From assembly GCF_000828855.1 (NCBI RefSeq), contig NZ_AP014631.1, positions 372,001-436,000 of the forward strand: a stretch of 64,000 bases of DNA, written 5' to 3'. Below are positions 51,644-64,000 of the stretch, piece after piece; the stretch's first letter is position 1; the number at the start of each line of letters is the position of its first letter. The translations under genes were made by a program, and so were the position numbers. This stretch comes from Metamycoplasma canadense. GTDB taxonomy: Bacteria > Bacillota_I > Bacilli_A > Mycoplasmatales > Metamycoplasmataceae. The notes below the pieces were generated by a model. The model did no database searches. It was not told where the DNA came from and saw nothing but the letters and a program-made list of their open reading frames with translations.

Positions 51644-54600
51644 TTAATAGAAACCGTCCTTTACTTCATTTAACTTAGACCACGATGATATAGAAGAGTT
51701 TTTATTATTTAGTTTCATAAATTTTCCATATCCACCTTCTTTTAAGGTTAAAAGAATATAATCTTTTTTAGAAATTTCATTTTCTTTTCCATTTTCTTTA
51801 ACTTTATATTTAAAGTTTTTTAAATGATTTCTTTCTTTTTCATTATAACCTGAACTAGTAATAATATAGGTTATTGATTCAGGTCCATAATTATTTTCAT
51901 TAAAGTATTCTCAATTTTTTACAAATAATCATCCTGTTTCAGCGGTTGAATAGTTGGTAAATTGACGTCTATCTCTCTCAGAGGTAAAGTATCTTTGCAT
52001 ACCAGAGAATTTTGAACCTAATCCTGGTATTGCCTTAATATTAGTTCCTTCTTGCAATTCTCATAAAATTGATCTTACACCAGTGTAAAGGTTTATTACT
52101 CTACGGCTTACATCACGATTATTAATTAATGTTTCTCGACCAAAAAATTCGAATATTATGAAATCAATAGCAACTTTGAAACGATAAACGGCTTTTCATT
52201 CTTCTGTTTTTGATCTTATTTTAAAACTATTATTTTTAACTTGTGGATTTTTGTTGTATTGACCAGCAAGCATTCTAAAAATATCATCCATTAATTTTAG
52301 TGGATCTAAATCGGGGGTTATGTTATCTGGATCGTCATTATTATTTGAGTGTGAATTATTATTTGAATGTACAAGATTTTTTATAGAACCGTTTACAAAA
52401 TTAATTAATGTTTCTATATTAGTACGTTTTGATTTATCTGCATTCATATTGATATTTCTTAATGCATTGTATAAAACAGAATCTTCTAATTTACTTTTTC
52501 CGAATAACAAATTAATTAGTTTAACTAATTTTTCTCCATTTATTGGTTTATTCTCACCAATTAATGAACCGATTATTTTAAGATCTGCAAAACTAAAACC
52601 AGATTTAATTTTTGTTATTGCATCATTTAATCATTTTAAAGGTTCAAAAATTGTAAAGTTTTTACTGTATTTTACTACATGATCAACACTTCTTTTAACT
52701 ACTTTTCTTTTATAAAAATCAGTATCTATTAATGATTCAACAATTTTAATAATTAATTCAGATAAAAAGTTTTTGTCATTTTGATCAGTATTTTCAAGTT
52801 TTAAATATTTAATTAAATCTTCAACAATTAAATTGATTAATTCTTTATCCTTAATAACTTCATGAATTACATTTGTAACATTGTTTTTTAATTTTTCTGA
52901 TATTTTTTGCAATGTTTTATGAATTACTTCACCAATGGTATTTATATTATTTATTTTTTCACCCGTTAAAAAATCAGTAACGATGTCATCGATTAAAGTC
53001 TTAATTATAGGTTTTTCAATAAATTTATCAACAATAATTTGAATTTTATCTTTTTGAATAACATCTTGTTTTATTGATTTTCAGTTTATTTTTTTAATTT
53101 GTTCTTTGAAAACTTTATGGATAACATTTACTATTGCATTTTTAGCAGTATTGCTATTTGTTTTTAAAGTACCACTTAGACCAACTAAAATATTTAAAAT
53201 AGTGCCTTGAATATTGGTTAAAAATTCCTTTGTTTTTTCATCAGATTGATTGTTTGTTGAAGGGGAATTATTTTGAGAAAGTTTTTTATTGGTTTTATTA
53301 TTTAATTTAGGTAAGCTTCTTGCTAAAACATCGTATAAAGAAATAAGTTCTTTTTCCAAGTTAGCATTAGCTTCATTTGCTTCAAAAAATGATGTTGCTA
53401 GATCATTTACATTTTTTTGACTAAATAATGTTTTTCAGTCAATTATTTTTAAGTTAGAAAGAATATTATTTAACAGGTTTTTTGAATCAAAGTAACCATT
53501 TTTGTCAAAAACTTCAACGTTAATTATACTTTCAAATAATTTAGATATAACCTCTGAAACAATATCTTTATTGCTAAAATCTTTTATTACTCTTTGAATT
53601 AATGATGATATATTTTCTATTTCGTCACTCGAAGCATCAAATGAATTTTGTTTATTTATTAAATTTAAGATAAATTTAAATAAGTTTTTTATGTAGTTTT
53701 CATCTTTGGTAATTTCTTTAATAGATTCTTTAATAAAAGTTTGAATGTTATTTTTATTTTCCTTAAGAATATTTTTAAATAAATCATTCATTGAATTTAT
53801 GGAGTTCAATTTTTCCTTATCAAGATCAATAAAGTAATTAATTGTTTTGGTTAAAAAATCTTCAGCGTGAGGGTTTTCAAAAATAATTTTTATAATTTTT
53901 TCTTTTGTATTTTTAGCAAATTCAATTGAGGTTGGATCTTGATTTGAAATTTTATTTTCAATAAAACCTAATTTTTCATTTAATCAGTTTTTAATTAACT
54001 GTGAATTTTTTATTTTTTTAACTAATTCAGGTATTAATTTTTTAATTTCTTCTCTTTCTTTGTTTGTCATTATAGAAAATGATTTTTTAATTATTCTAAA
54101 AACTTTTTCTAAATTTCATGGAATACCTTTGTTTTGATTAAATAAAACAATTTGCTTATTTTTTTCATTATTTATATTGTTAACAGGTTTTGAATTGTGA
54201 GAAATTGGTTGTTCATTTGTTTTAAATAGTTGTTCAATTTTTTCAAAATTTTTGATTATTATAATAAAAATTGTTGATAAGTGTTTTGATTCTAAATTAT
54301 CTATAAAATCATTAATTTTTTCTTCGCTTGTATTAGTTAAAATTTCATTAATATTGATTAAGCCATTAAAATTATAATCATTGTATTTTAATTTATATTC
54401 TTTAAGATTTTTGTCTAATAAATCAACTGCAGAGTTTGTTATTTTCTCAACAAATCCTAATGGTTCAATTCCTTCAATTATTTTTAGAATTAAATCTGTT
54501 AGGGTTGTTTTTTGTTGTTGTTCTATATTTAAATTATTTAATTTTTTTGCTAAAAATTCAACTAAAAATTTAGATACTTTCTCTCTTAAATTTTTAGCTT

Positions 54601-57600
54601 TTTCTAAAGTTAAAAACTCATTAAAAATTGAATTAATTTTTTCTTTTAATCAATTTTTATTCACATTAATAAATTTTTGTGCTCATTGATTAAATGTATT
54701 TGTGTTATTTATTACTTCTTTTAATAATAATTTTTCAATTAATTCATGAATATTGTTATTTATTAAACTATCAAAATTAATTTCAGTATAACTTTTAATT
54801 TCGAAAATAATATCTTTTAAAGCTTGTTTTTCGTTTTCATTTAATGTTGAATCTTTAATTTCAATGTTTTCCAATGATTTTGAAATTAAATTTTTTAGAT
54901 CTATTTTAGTTAATAAATAATCTAATATAGGTTTTTTTGATAGTAAAACAAATAATGATTTAAGAAAATGTGTTTCACCATTTTTTATTTCTTGATTATT
55001 TTTTATTAATATTAGATCTAAAATTTTTGAAATTTTATGATTGTCAATTTTTATTAATTCCTTTATTGTTTCATAAATTTTATCTCTAAACTCATTTAAT
55101 GTTGAAAAGCTTTGTTTTTCTTTTAATAAATTAAATAATTTTTGTTTTATTTCTTTAAATAAATCATTATTTGGAAAAGATTTTAAAAGTAATTTTAAGT
55201 ATGAAAGCAAAGTCTTTGTTTCATTTTCATCAAAGTCAACTTTTAATTGTTTTTTTATTAAGATAATAGCAGTTTTTGAAAGTAAAACTAATACATTATT
55301 ATCTTCAAATGCATTTTTTATAATATTTTCAATAAATTCTATAAATTTGTCAGCATTAATATTTTTTAAAATTTTTGAAACGAAATTATCAACGTTTAAC
55401 TCAATATTTTCCTCGCTAGCAAAAATACTTTTTAAAATTTCAATAATGCTTTGTTTATTTTCTTCACTTAAAATTAAATTATAGATTTTTTCAGTAATTA
55501 TTTTAGATAGTTCAAAAGATGGGTTTCTTTTATTATCACTTAAATAATTTATATAGTCTTGATCTTTAGTTTTGAATATTTTTTCTAATTCTTTAATAAT
55601 AATTTGTTTAATATTATTATCTTTTTTAACTTCATATAAAGCATCAACTAAATAAGGAATTAATTCTTCTTTATTTTGTTTTGATAGTTTATTTAAAACA
55701 TTTTTAAATAATTCTAGTGCATTGTTTAAAAAGTTTTCAGAATTTTTATTTTTTTGTTTTCTTTCATTTCTTCTAATATCTGCATTTTCATTTTCGTTTT
55801 CTTTAGATTCAACATTTTTATTTTTTATTAATGGAAGAATATTCGAAACATTAATTAAAATAGTTTTTAGAAGAGTTTTTAGTTCATCTTTTGTTAAGTT
55901 CTCATTTTCATTACTTTTATTAATGATAAATTCGGTTATTAATTCAATAATATTAATATTTTTTGTATTTATATGCTCAAAAATTTTCGATCATGAATAT
56001 TTTGAAAAATCAATTCCAAAATTATTAATATTTTTTTCAATAGTATTTAAAATTGCATCAATTAATATATCTATAATTTTTTTATTTTCAATAAATTGAA
56101 TACCTTTTTTTAGAATTGATTTAATTTGAGTTTTTTCTTCTTCTCTAAGATTTTTATAATTATTAGTTCCGTTTATAAAATATGTTGCAATATTTACTAT
56201 TTTATTTTTATTTTCATCACTCGAAAGAATTATTGACTTAACCAAGTCAATAATTAGTGTTTTAAAATATTCTTTATTTTCACTAAATATTAGTGAAAAA
56301 AGTTGGTTTAAATTATTGCTCTTTTTAACTTGTTCATTTGAAACTAATTTTTTAATTAATTCTTTAATTTTTGGTTCAATATTTGAATCTCATTTATTTA
56401 AAATATTGTTAGTTGTATTTTTTAATAACTCTTCTAAATCTGGATGAATATCTTTTGGAATTTTTTCTAGGTTAATTTTGTTAGATAAATCTGAAATGAT
56501 ATTTTTTAAATTAATTTTTTTAATAATTAAATCAATAACTTTTTCATTATTCAAGAAGATTGAAATTACATTAATAAATTTATTAAAGTTATTTTCAACC
56601 GTTGTATTTTTTAAACTTAATAAATCTAAAATGTATTGAATAACTTTAGGATTTTTTGAGTTGTTAAATAAAATATTTAAATTATTTTTTAGATAAATTT
56701 CTAACTTATTAAAATCATCAATTTGGGTTGTATCAATTTTTTTCAGTATTTCACTAAAATTATTAATAAAATATTGAAATATTTCTGAGTTAACAATGCT
56801 TGACAAAAAGTTTTTTATATAAACAATAAGTAGCTCACGATCACCTTGAGTTAGTTGTAAATTTAAATATGTATTTGTATATGTTGCTAAAATATCAACT
56901 AATAATTCACTATTTTTTTGTGTTGCAATTTGAGAAAATATCGCTTTAACAAGATCAATGCTTCCGTTTTCTTTAATACGTTTTAAAAACGAGATAAAAA
57001 AGTTATAGGCAGACGATTTATTATATTCTTTACCGTTATCAATAATATCAAAAATTACATTTTTTAGTTTACCAATAATTATTGTATTATTAACTGATTT
57101 ATAAAGATTTTGGTATCCATTTCTAATAAACTCTTCGATGCTTTTAACTTGTGGATTTGATTGTAAAATTTGTTTTTCAAATTTTGTTTTTTTAATAAAG
57201 TTTGACAAAGGATAAATCGCAACGTAAGTTCCTAGTTTGTCTAATATTTGATTAAGTAAACTACTATCTTTTGAAATATCATCGATCAATAATGAAAATA
57301 AGCTTTTAATATAATCTTTTCCTCTTTGATTTAGTTCGTTATTTTTATTGGTTGAAATATTTTCTAAAAATTTTAGTAATGAATTTCTTAATTTTTCATT
57401 AAATAAACTATTAATTCTTTCAGGTGTAAAGTAATTTTGAACCTTAATTAAACCAAGGCCTAGATATTTCATTCCGTTATCATATTTTTCTAAATTTAAA
57501 TTATTATTCTTCGGAATAGTACTAATTAAACTAAAAAATACTTTGTTATTAGTGTTAGCATCTTTTGTGTTTAAAATCAAACCATCAACAAATGCTTTAA

Positions 57601-59737
57601 GAATTTGTTGAGTTTTAAATTCAGAATTAGTTTTAGGAATATCTAAAATGGTTTCGACAAATAAATCTAATAGTTCATAAAAATATTTAAAATTTTTAAG
57701 ATTTTCGATTGTATTTTTTAAGAAATATTTAATATTTTCAATTTGATTATTTGGAATTGCATAAATTATTTTTATATCATTAACTAAGTTATTTAAAGTT
57801 TCATCGAAAATAGGCTTATTATTTTTTAGTCAATCAATTATTGACGAAAATAATTCAATGGTTTCTTTTTTAGAATCCTTAAAAATAGCATTTATAAAAC
57901 CCTCAAAATGAGTATTTTTAAAATAGCTGTTGTAGTTTAATAATAAATTATCAATTATTTTGTTAATTAGTAAATCAATTTTTTTGTTTACAACTTCATT
58001 TGTTGAAGCTTTATTTCAAAGATTAATTAATTTATTAGGAAATATTTTTTTAACAACTTCTTTTGAGAAAATAAGTTTAGTAAGTGATTGTAAATTATTC
58101 TTTATAAATTGTTTATTTTCATTGTTTGAAAGATATATATTATTTAAAACGGATTTAAAGATTTGATAAATACTTTCTTTGTTTCTAAATTCATCTTTGA
58201 AAATTTTTTTTATTTCTTCAAAAGAAATATTTTTGTGAGATTTTTTTGCTATAGTTTCTGAAATTTTTAAATTTGCTTTGTTTAATAGATTATCTGTGAA
58301 TTTTGATAATAAAATTTGATTTAGAAATTCGATTAAAATTTTAGTTTGTTTTACTGAATGCAATTTATCAATTAAATCAAAAAATCATTTTTTAATTTCA
58401 GGAATATCAATACCCAAAATTGAGAATAAATTATCAGTAAAAAATTTAATTTCATTAGCATTTGTAATATCTATGTTTGATAAATTTATTTTAAGTTCTA
58501 AAAGTATTTTTTGAGTAAAAGTATTTTTTTCTTCAGAACGAATTATTTCTTTGTTTTTAGTAATAGATTCAAAAGGATATGGTTTTTTATATGTATCTAA
58601 ATCACTTCCAATAATTCCAAAAATTAAAGATTTAATTGTTGTTCCTTTTTTATTAAATTCAATAGCTATATTGTGTTTATTTTCTTTTTGATATTCATTG
58701 CTTTTTTTATTGAAAATTAATTGATATTCATCATTTGAAATTGACATTTTTGAAAAAATATCTTGAGCTAATTTCTTATAAGAATTATTATTAGGTAAAA
58801 TACTTAAGAAGTCAGTAGAAAATTTATTAGCGTTGTTTAAAATATAATTTTTATCTTCAATATTGTAATAATTAACTTTTTTATTATTTGCAACATCTTG
58901 AATTATTTGATTTAATCTAGCTGTTGTATTTTTTAAGAGATTTATTATTTGAGAATGATTAATTTGTATTGAATGTAGTAATGGAGGAATAAATCCGGTT
59001 AAGTTTATATTTATATTAGGATTAATTGATTTTATTCTATCAATAATAGCTTCATAATTTTTCTTTAGGTTATAAAGTCTTATTGAAATTTTCTTTTCAT
59101 AATTTGAAATTAAATTGTTTCTTTCTTCATCCGTTAAAAATTCTCTTAGATTTAAACCTAAAATTTCACTTTTTTTAAAAATATCATTAAAACCTAATGA
59201 GATTGTCATTAGATTAGATTTTTTAATTTTTTCAATAAGATTTTCATAAGAATTAAGTCTTGGATTATAAGTTTCTAATTCCTTGTTTAATCTTATTATT
59301 TGTTCAAATGATTTTGTACTTTTAAATTGTTCTGGATTTAAAAGATGTAATCAATTACTTGATGTTGAAAATGATAATCCTAAATTTTCATAATTTTCTA
59401 ATGTTGTTTTTTCGTCATTTATTAAACGAATTGAATTAGCTAAATATGATGCATATGATGTGCCATAAACTTCATTAGTATTTTTGTCAAAATAGTTTCT
59501 ATTTTTAGAATTATCGCTATTGTTATTTCCTGTAGCGTAATCATCGCCTATAGCAATATAATTGATTTTTCCACTTACTGGTTTTTGTTCTTGTGGCTTT
59601 AAAAGATCAATATCTGGCTTTTTATAAGGATCTTTTCCTTTATTTCCACACGAAATAGAAAGAGTAGGAAAAGTGATTGATAGAGCTAAAGCGGCTGAAA
59701 TTTTGCTAATTTTCTTAACGAGTTTATTTATTTTCAT
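51644..59737 (-). CDS. Giant lipoprotein with degenerate SGNH-hydrolase domain (2,697 aa)
   Basis: One frame from 59737 to TAA at 51644-51646, all TGA read as Trp. The signal peptide ends in LSISC (Cys30). Residues 57-340 follow the SGNH/GDSL order: INYIAIGDDYATG (block I, with Asp66 where the nucleophile Ser belongs), NLGLSFSTS (block II), SLGFND (block III, residues 180-185) and LPNNNSYKKLAQ (block V, Leu314 where the catalytic His is expected). The hydrolase is therefore probably inactive. The remaining 2,300 residues are helical, rich in Ile, Leu, Lys, Asn and Phe, and look like many divergent helical repeats. The ribosome site overlaps the end of ktrB, 9 nt upstream, so the two are coupled. 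An extracellular binding or structural role is inferred. Confidence 0.85.
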
Positions 59738-59746
59738 AAAATTCTC

Positions 59747-61303
59747 CTAACCAACAGATACATCTTCATAAATGTATTGGTAATGTTCGGGTTTTGATTT
59801 TTCACGACCAAATATTCTAATTGTTTGTAAAATACCAAATTGACCTGTAATCATTATTGTAATTAGGCTTAATTTTCCAGCAATATGTAAATTATTTATA
59901 CCTGATGATAGACCAGTTGATAAACCAGTATTACCAAAAGCAGAACAAGCTTCAAATAATACAAAAATCATTGGTAAATGAGTATTATCTATAGATTTAG
60001 TTTCTTTAGGTAATGTTGAGTAACTTATTATTGTTACTGCGAAAACTAAAACAATAGCAAGAGCAAAAACGTTAACTGCTTTTATCAAAGTTTCTTTACC
60101 AATTTGTCTTTTAAAAGCATTAATTTTTTTTCTCCCAGTTAGCATTGTAACTAAACTTAAGAAAATAACCGCTACTGTAGTATTTCTAATACCCCCAGCA
60201 GTTGAAACTGGTGAGAAACCAATAAACATTAAAATACTATGTAATAAAATTGTTGAATGGGTAAAATTAATGTAATCTACTGTTGAAAATCCAGCTGATC
60301 TTGTTGAACTTACTTGAAAATAAATTGCAAATAATTTATCACCAACGTTCCCATATGCTTCTTGATATCAAAAGGTATCCTTTGATTTTGATGAGTATTC
60401 TAAAATTGCTGTTAAAGCAAAGCCTAAAACTGTTGTACTTAAATAAGTTATTATTGTAAATTTTGTAAATAATTGAAATCTATGTCTTGGTTTATCTTTT
60501 TTAAGACTTTCAATTTTCTTTCAAATGTCATATATAACAGGAAAACCAATTCCACCAATTAAAAAAGTAATAATTGTTACTAATTGAAAAGTATAATCAT
60601 TATAAAAAGGCTGTAAACTTTTGTTTCCAAATAAGTCAAAACCAGCATTATTAATTGAACTTATAGCATGAAAAATTCCTAGTTTTAGTGATTGAAAAAA
60701 GTTATTATAAGGAATTTCATTTGCTTTCATAACAACTTTGTTATTAAATATTAATGGGTTAGTTTTTTTTGCCAGTTCTTCTGTTATAAAGTTATTATTT
60801 GGTTTTAAATATAAAATCATTGTAAAAATGAATGATGCAATTATTGTTGAAATTATTAAAAACGAAATTGCTATTTTAATCATTTTTCTTGTTTCACTAA
60901 CTGTAATAGCTCCTCTTTCTGTTTGTGAAACAGTGTTACTAAAAATATTTGATTTTAATCCTAAGATTGATTGAAAAATATAAATTTTAAAAGTAAATAT
61001 CCCTATCCCACCGACGACCATGCTAATAGCTATTAAAAATTGTCCAAATGAATTAAAAGTATTCAAAATAACTACTGGCGTTAAGCCCGTATCACTAAAT
61101 GCAGACGAAGAAACAAATAATGCATCAATATACTTAATTGGTTCCTTTAAATCAGATTTGTGAGAAACATTTCAAAAAAGTAACAATGATATTAAGATTG
61201 TAAATAAAATGTAAATTATAAAAATATATCTTACCGCACCTAATTTACGTAAAAATCTTAAAACTATGTTTGTTTTCTTAGGATTAAGTTTCTTATTTTT
61301 CAT
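59747..61303 (-). CDS. ktrB: Potassium uptake protein, TrkH/KtrB family
   Basis: This encodes 518 residues. An integral membrane protein with about ten hydrophobic segments arranged as four M1-P-M2 units. Pore-like segments include SSSAFSDTGLT, SSINNAGFDLFG, STAGGIRNTTV and EACSAFGNTGLSTG, each with the Gly of the potassium filter. It moves K+ with Na+ in the KtrAB type of system. The regulatory partner KtrA is encoded divergently at 61583. A giant lipoprotein gene is attached downstream. The frame is cut by several TGA-Trp codons. Confidence 0.93.
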
Positions 61304-61505
61304 GTGGTAAATTATAACTTAAAAACACAAAAATATTATATTTATAATATTACTAGTAAAAATTCAAAAAAACATAAAAAAGATATTTTTTAAAAAAAGA
61401 CCTAAATTTTAAAAGAAATCATAAAAAAATGTTAGTAAAAATAAAAAGTTAGAAAAATTTTATTTTTTAAACAGCATTTTTAGTTATTTTATATATAGTA
61501 ATTTA

Positions 61506-61535
61506 TTGTCAAAAACTATTTTAAATTAATAATAT
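61506..61535 (+). promoter_or_regulatory. Putative ktrA promoter
   Basis: TTGTCA (61506-61511) and TAATAT (61530-61535) are spaced by 18 bp and lie 47 bp before the ATG. A TATAAT at 61562-61567 is too close to the ribosome site to be preferred. Confidence 0.4.
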
Positions 61536-61582
61536 GGTAAGATTTATTATTATTTAATTTATATAATTTTGGAGATAAAATT

Positions 61583-62272
61583 ATGAAACTTTTTAAAAAA
61601 GCAAGAGAAATTTGTATTATTGGAATAGGTCGTTTTGGTAAAGCAATTGTACAGAAAATATTGTCAGATAGATCAAATAATATTCGTTTAGTTTTAGTTG
61701 ATCAAGAAGAAAAACCACTTTTACCTTTTAAAGATGAAGTTGATAATATTTATATTGCCGATTGTTCAGATAAAAAAACATTAGAATCACTTAATATTAT
61801 GGAATGTGATGTAGTTATTGTAGCGGCATCAGACAATATCGAAACTGTTGCAGCTTTATCTGAAATTGGTGCTAAAACAATTATAGCTAGGGCATCAAAT
61901 CCACGTCATGCTCGTGTTTTGAGACAAATAGGTGTAACTTGGATAGTTTCTCCAGAAGAAGAAGCTGGCAAAAAAACTGCTATTTTAGTTTCGGATAATA
62001 CATTAACTCATTTTTCTGAAGGAATTGTAGAAATACAAGATGGTTTTGTTAGCTCGACAGTATTTATTAAAAATAGTGAAATTATTAATAAAAAAATTAG
62101 TGATACTGCATTCAGAAGTAAATATGATGTTTCGGTTTCTTTAATTCAAAGGGATAAAAAATTCTTTTTACCAAGTGGAGATTTTCAAATTTTAGAAAAT
62201 GATTTAATAACTTTTATAGGAAAATTAGAAGATATTATTAAAGTAACTGAATTTTGTACAAAAACAAAATAA
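61583..62272 (+). CDS. ktrA: Potassium uptake regulator, TrkA/KtrA family
   Basis: This encodes 229 residues. An RCK-N Rossmann domain opens with IIGIGRFGKAIVQKIL (nucleotide-binding GxGxFG) and ends LVDQEEKPLL. An RCK-C domain follows from about residue 140. The cytoplasmic ring gates the KtrB channel in response to ATP/ADP or other ligands. GGAG lies at the right distance before ATG. It starts 279 bp from the ktrB start in the opposite direction, and pepC follows after 21 bp. Confidence 0.94.
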   Translation: MKLFKKAREICIIGIGRFGKAIVQKILSDRSNNIRLVLVDQEEKPLLPFKDEVDNIYIADCSDKKTLESLNIMECDVVIVAASDNIETVAALSEIGAKTIIARASNPRHARVLRQIGVTWIVSPEEEAGKKTAILVSDNTLTHFSEGIVEIQDGFVSSTVFIKNSEIINKKISDTAFRSKYDVSVSLIQRDKKFFLPSGDFQILENDLITFIGKLEDIIKVTEFCTKTK

Positions 62273-62293
62273 TATAAAAATATAGGAGTTTTT

Positions 62294-63622
62294 ATGGAAT
62301 TTATAAGTAAAGAAATGCTAAAAAAAATGGAAGAAAAATATGAAAATGACTTAACTAATAAAATAATTGAGTCTTCTATTTTTAAAAATGGTTTAAGAAA
62401 AAGTTCATTAAATAACGAAGTTGTTAAAAAGCATAATTTTGTTTTTTCTAATGAAACAAAAAATGGTAATATTACAAATCAAAAAGCTAGTGGAAGATGT
62501 TGAATTTTTGCCGGAATTAATTCTATTAGAACAAAATTAATGGATGATTTAAATATTGAATCACTAGAACTTTCACAAAACTATATTCACTTTTTTGATA
62601 AGCTAGAAAAAGCAAATTTCTACTTAGATTGAATTGAAAATAATGGTTTAGAACTTGATAATGAAGATAGACTATTTAGACGTTTTAACGCAAGTCCGAT
62701 TTCAGATGGTGGTTATTGAGAATTTTTTGTTAATTTAGTTAAAAAATATGGAGTCGTAACAAAAAACGCAATGAATGAATCATTTAGTTCTGAAGCTACA
62801 AATGATATGGTTACACAAATTAATTGAAGATTAAAAGCTTATACTTTAAAAATGAAAAAAGTATATTCTGAAACAAAAAATATAAACAATGTAAAAAAAT
62901 TAAGAGTTCAGGCTTTGGAAGATGTTTATAACATTTTAGTTAAATCATTAGGAAAACCACCTAAAACATTCAAATTTGAATATATGGATAAAGATAAAAA
63001 ATATATATCACTTGACGAGATGTCTCCAATTCAATTTTATGAAAAATATATTGGTGATTTTTTAGATAATAAAATTGATTTAATTTCAGATCCTAGAAAT
63101 AAATTTCCGTTAAATTCAATAATTCAAGCTCCGTTAAGTAACAATATGGTTGGTGGGCAACCTTTTACAATGGTTAATGTAGATATTGAATTAATGAAGA
63201 GAGTTATGATAAATCAAATTAAGGCTGGGGAACCTGTTTGATTTGCATGTGATGTGTCATCGTTTTCAAATAAGGAAGGGATTTTAGATTCAGAGTTATA
63301 CAATTATGATTTAACTTTAACAAAAACACCCGAATTTTCAAAAGCGGAAAAATTTGAATCAAGGGCATCAGTTATAGCACATGCAATGAATATGGTTGGG
63401 GTTAATTTAGATAAAGACGGAAATCCTTTATATTGGAAAGTTGAAAATAGTTGAGGAACTGATGTTGGGAACAAAGGTTTTTGATCAATGAGCGATCAAT
63501 GATTTACTGATTATAATTACATGGCAATTATTGATAAAAAATATCTTCCCGAAGAAGTTTTAGAAGCATTTAACAAACCGATTTCAATAATTACTCCATT
63601 TGATCCATTGTGTGATGAATAA
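62294..63622 (+). CDS. pepC: Aminopeptidase C (bleomycin hydrolase family C1)
   Basis: This encodes 442 residues. Papain-fold cysteine aminopeptidase, cytoplasmic, trimming imported peptides. The catalytic Cys69 lies in QKASGRCWIFAG, His363 in SVIAHAMNMVG and Asn385 in WKVENSWGTDVG. No signal peptide. AGGAG is well placed. The frame carries many TGA-Trp codons. It is likely cotranscribed with ktrA. Together with the Opp-like permeases it fits peptide scavenging as an amino-acid source. Confidence 0.94.
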
Positions 63623-63627
63623 TATAT

Positions 63628-63658
63628 AATGCATAAGATTGTAACTTATGCATTTTTT
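63628..63658 (+). terminator. Terminator after pepC
   Basis: AATGCATAAG and CTTATGCATT form a perfect 10-bp stem followed by TTTTATTTTTT. Confidence 0.8.
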
Positions 63659-63722
63659 ATTTTTTGTTGTTTATTTATTATTAATTAATTTATAATTAAT
63701 AATTATTTACTAGGAAGTTTTT

Positions 63723-64000
63723 ATGATTTCAATTGATTTAACAAAAATTAAAAGATTTAAAAAAATAAAAAAAGAAGTTTTAAATAGATTTTTACATCCA
63801 AATGAAATCGAAGAATATATTAAAATCGAAAAAGAAAAAAAAGCAACTTTTTTAGCCACAAGATGAGCTTTAAAAGAATGTATTTTTAAAATTGATAATA
63901 ACTTATATGAGTTTAAAAAAATACATATAAAAAAAACTAACCAAGGTAGATATATTTTTGAAGATTTTCAGCTCTCAACAACTAATGAAGATGGTTATGT
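63723..64000 (+). CDS. acpS: Holo-[acyl-carrier-protein] synthase, 3' end outside window
   Basis: The first 92 codons are present. AcpS moves 4'-phosphopantetheine from CoA to ACP. The start ISIDLTKIKRFKKI corresponds to the family GIDIxEIxR segment. FLATRWALKECIFK matches the conserved FAxKEA region (Glu-Lys order varied: WALKEC). AGGAAG lies 8 bp before ATG. It would act on the acpP product encoded at 26355. Confidence 0.85.

Noticed and set aside
55722-56099. Plus-strand 125-codon ORF
   Set aside because: It is a Phe/Ser/Leu-rich shadow of the minus-strand giant lipoprotein.

Overview
The window is very AT-rich chromosomal DNA from a mollicute. In almost every gene TGA must be read as tryptophan: reading frames run on through TGA for thousands of codons. 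The window also encodes a tRNA-Trp with a UCA anticodon. Lipoproteins with a Cys lipobox, a B-type RNase P RNA, minimal-genome gene clusters and IS3-family relics fit a Mycoplasma of the hominis/bovis/hyorhinis side of the tree. I do not assign a species.

Layout. (1) 1-13.1 kb is an accessory surface-protein region. It holds the 3' part of a giant coiled-coil protein (over 2,200 residues), then a patchwork of IS3-family remnants, two genes whose upstream regions share a duplicated block and a poly(A) tract, a lipoprotein with two near-identical 207-bp repeats, and two decayed surface-protein pseudogenes. (2) 13.3-17.0 kb has nadE, efp, a small overlapping gene and a transketolase-like gene whose catalytic residues have been lost. 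(3) 17.1-23.5 kb has a small lipoprotein and a 1,881-residue lipoprotein ending in a DUF31-type serine protease domain. (4) 23.5-36.7 kb is mostly housekeeping: an rRNA pseudouridine synthase, an uncharacterised membrane-protein cluster, acpP, tRNA-Trp and tRNA-Thr, prfA-prmC, dnaJ behind a CIRCE-like operator, topA, and cmk-der-gpsA-hup. (5) 36.7-40.2 kb on the minus strand is a DNA-repair/nuclease group: a YqaJ-like nuclease, a DUF2779/UU173-type protein and RecU. (6) 40.3-43.4 kb has a lipoprotein followed by two Opp-type permeases without ATPases. (7) 43.5-51.6 kb on the minus strand has rpsF-ssb-rpsR with a probable S6:S18-responsive leader, RNase HIII, a Cof phosphatase, a nucleoside salvage operon (deoD-deoA-deoC-upp), dprA and rnpB. 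(8) 51.6-62.3 kb has KtrB translationally linked to a 2,697-residue lipoprotein with a degenerate SGNH-hydrolase domain, and KtrA transcribed divergently. (9) The end has a C1-family aminopeptidase and the start of acpS.

How the genes work together. Nucleosides are split by DeoD and DeoA. Uracil is rescued by Upp and deoxyribose-phosphate enters glycolysis through DeoC. KtrA and KtrB form a potassium uptake system. AcpS would activate the AcpP encoded 37 kb away. DprA, RecU, SSB, TopA and the nuclease pair form a DNA-processing set. The least explained items are the degenerate enzyme-like proteins (transketolase-like and SGNH-like), the poly(A)-promoter surface locus and the nuclease-UU173-RecU module.
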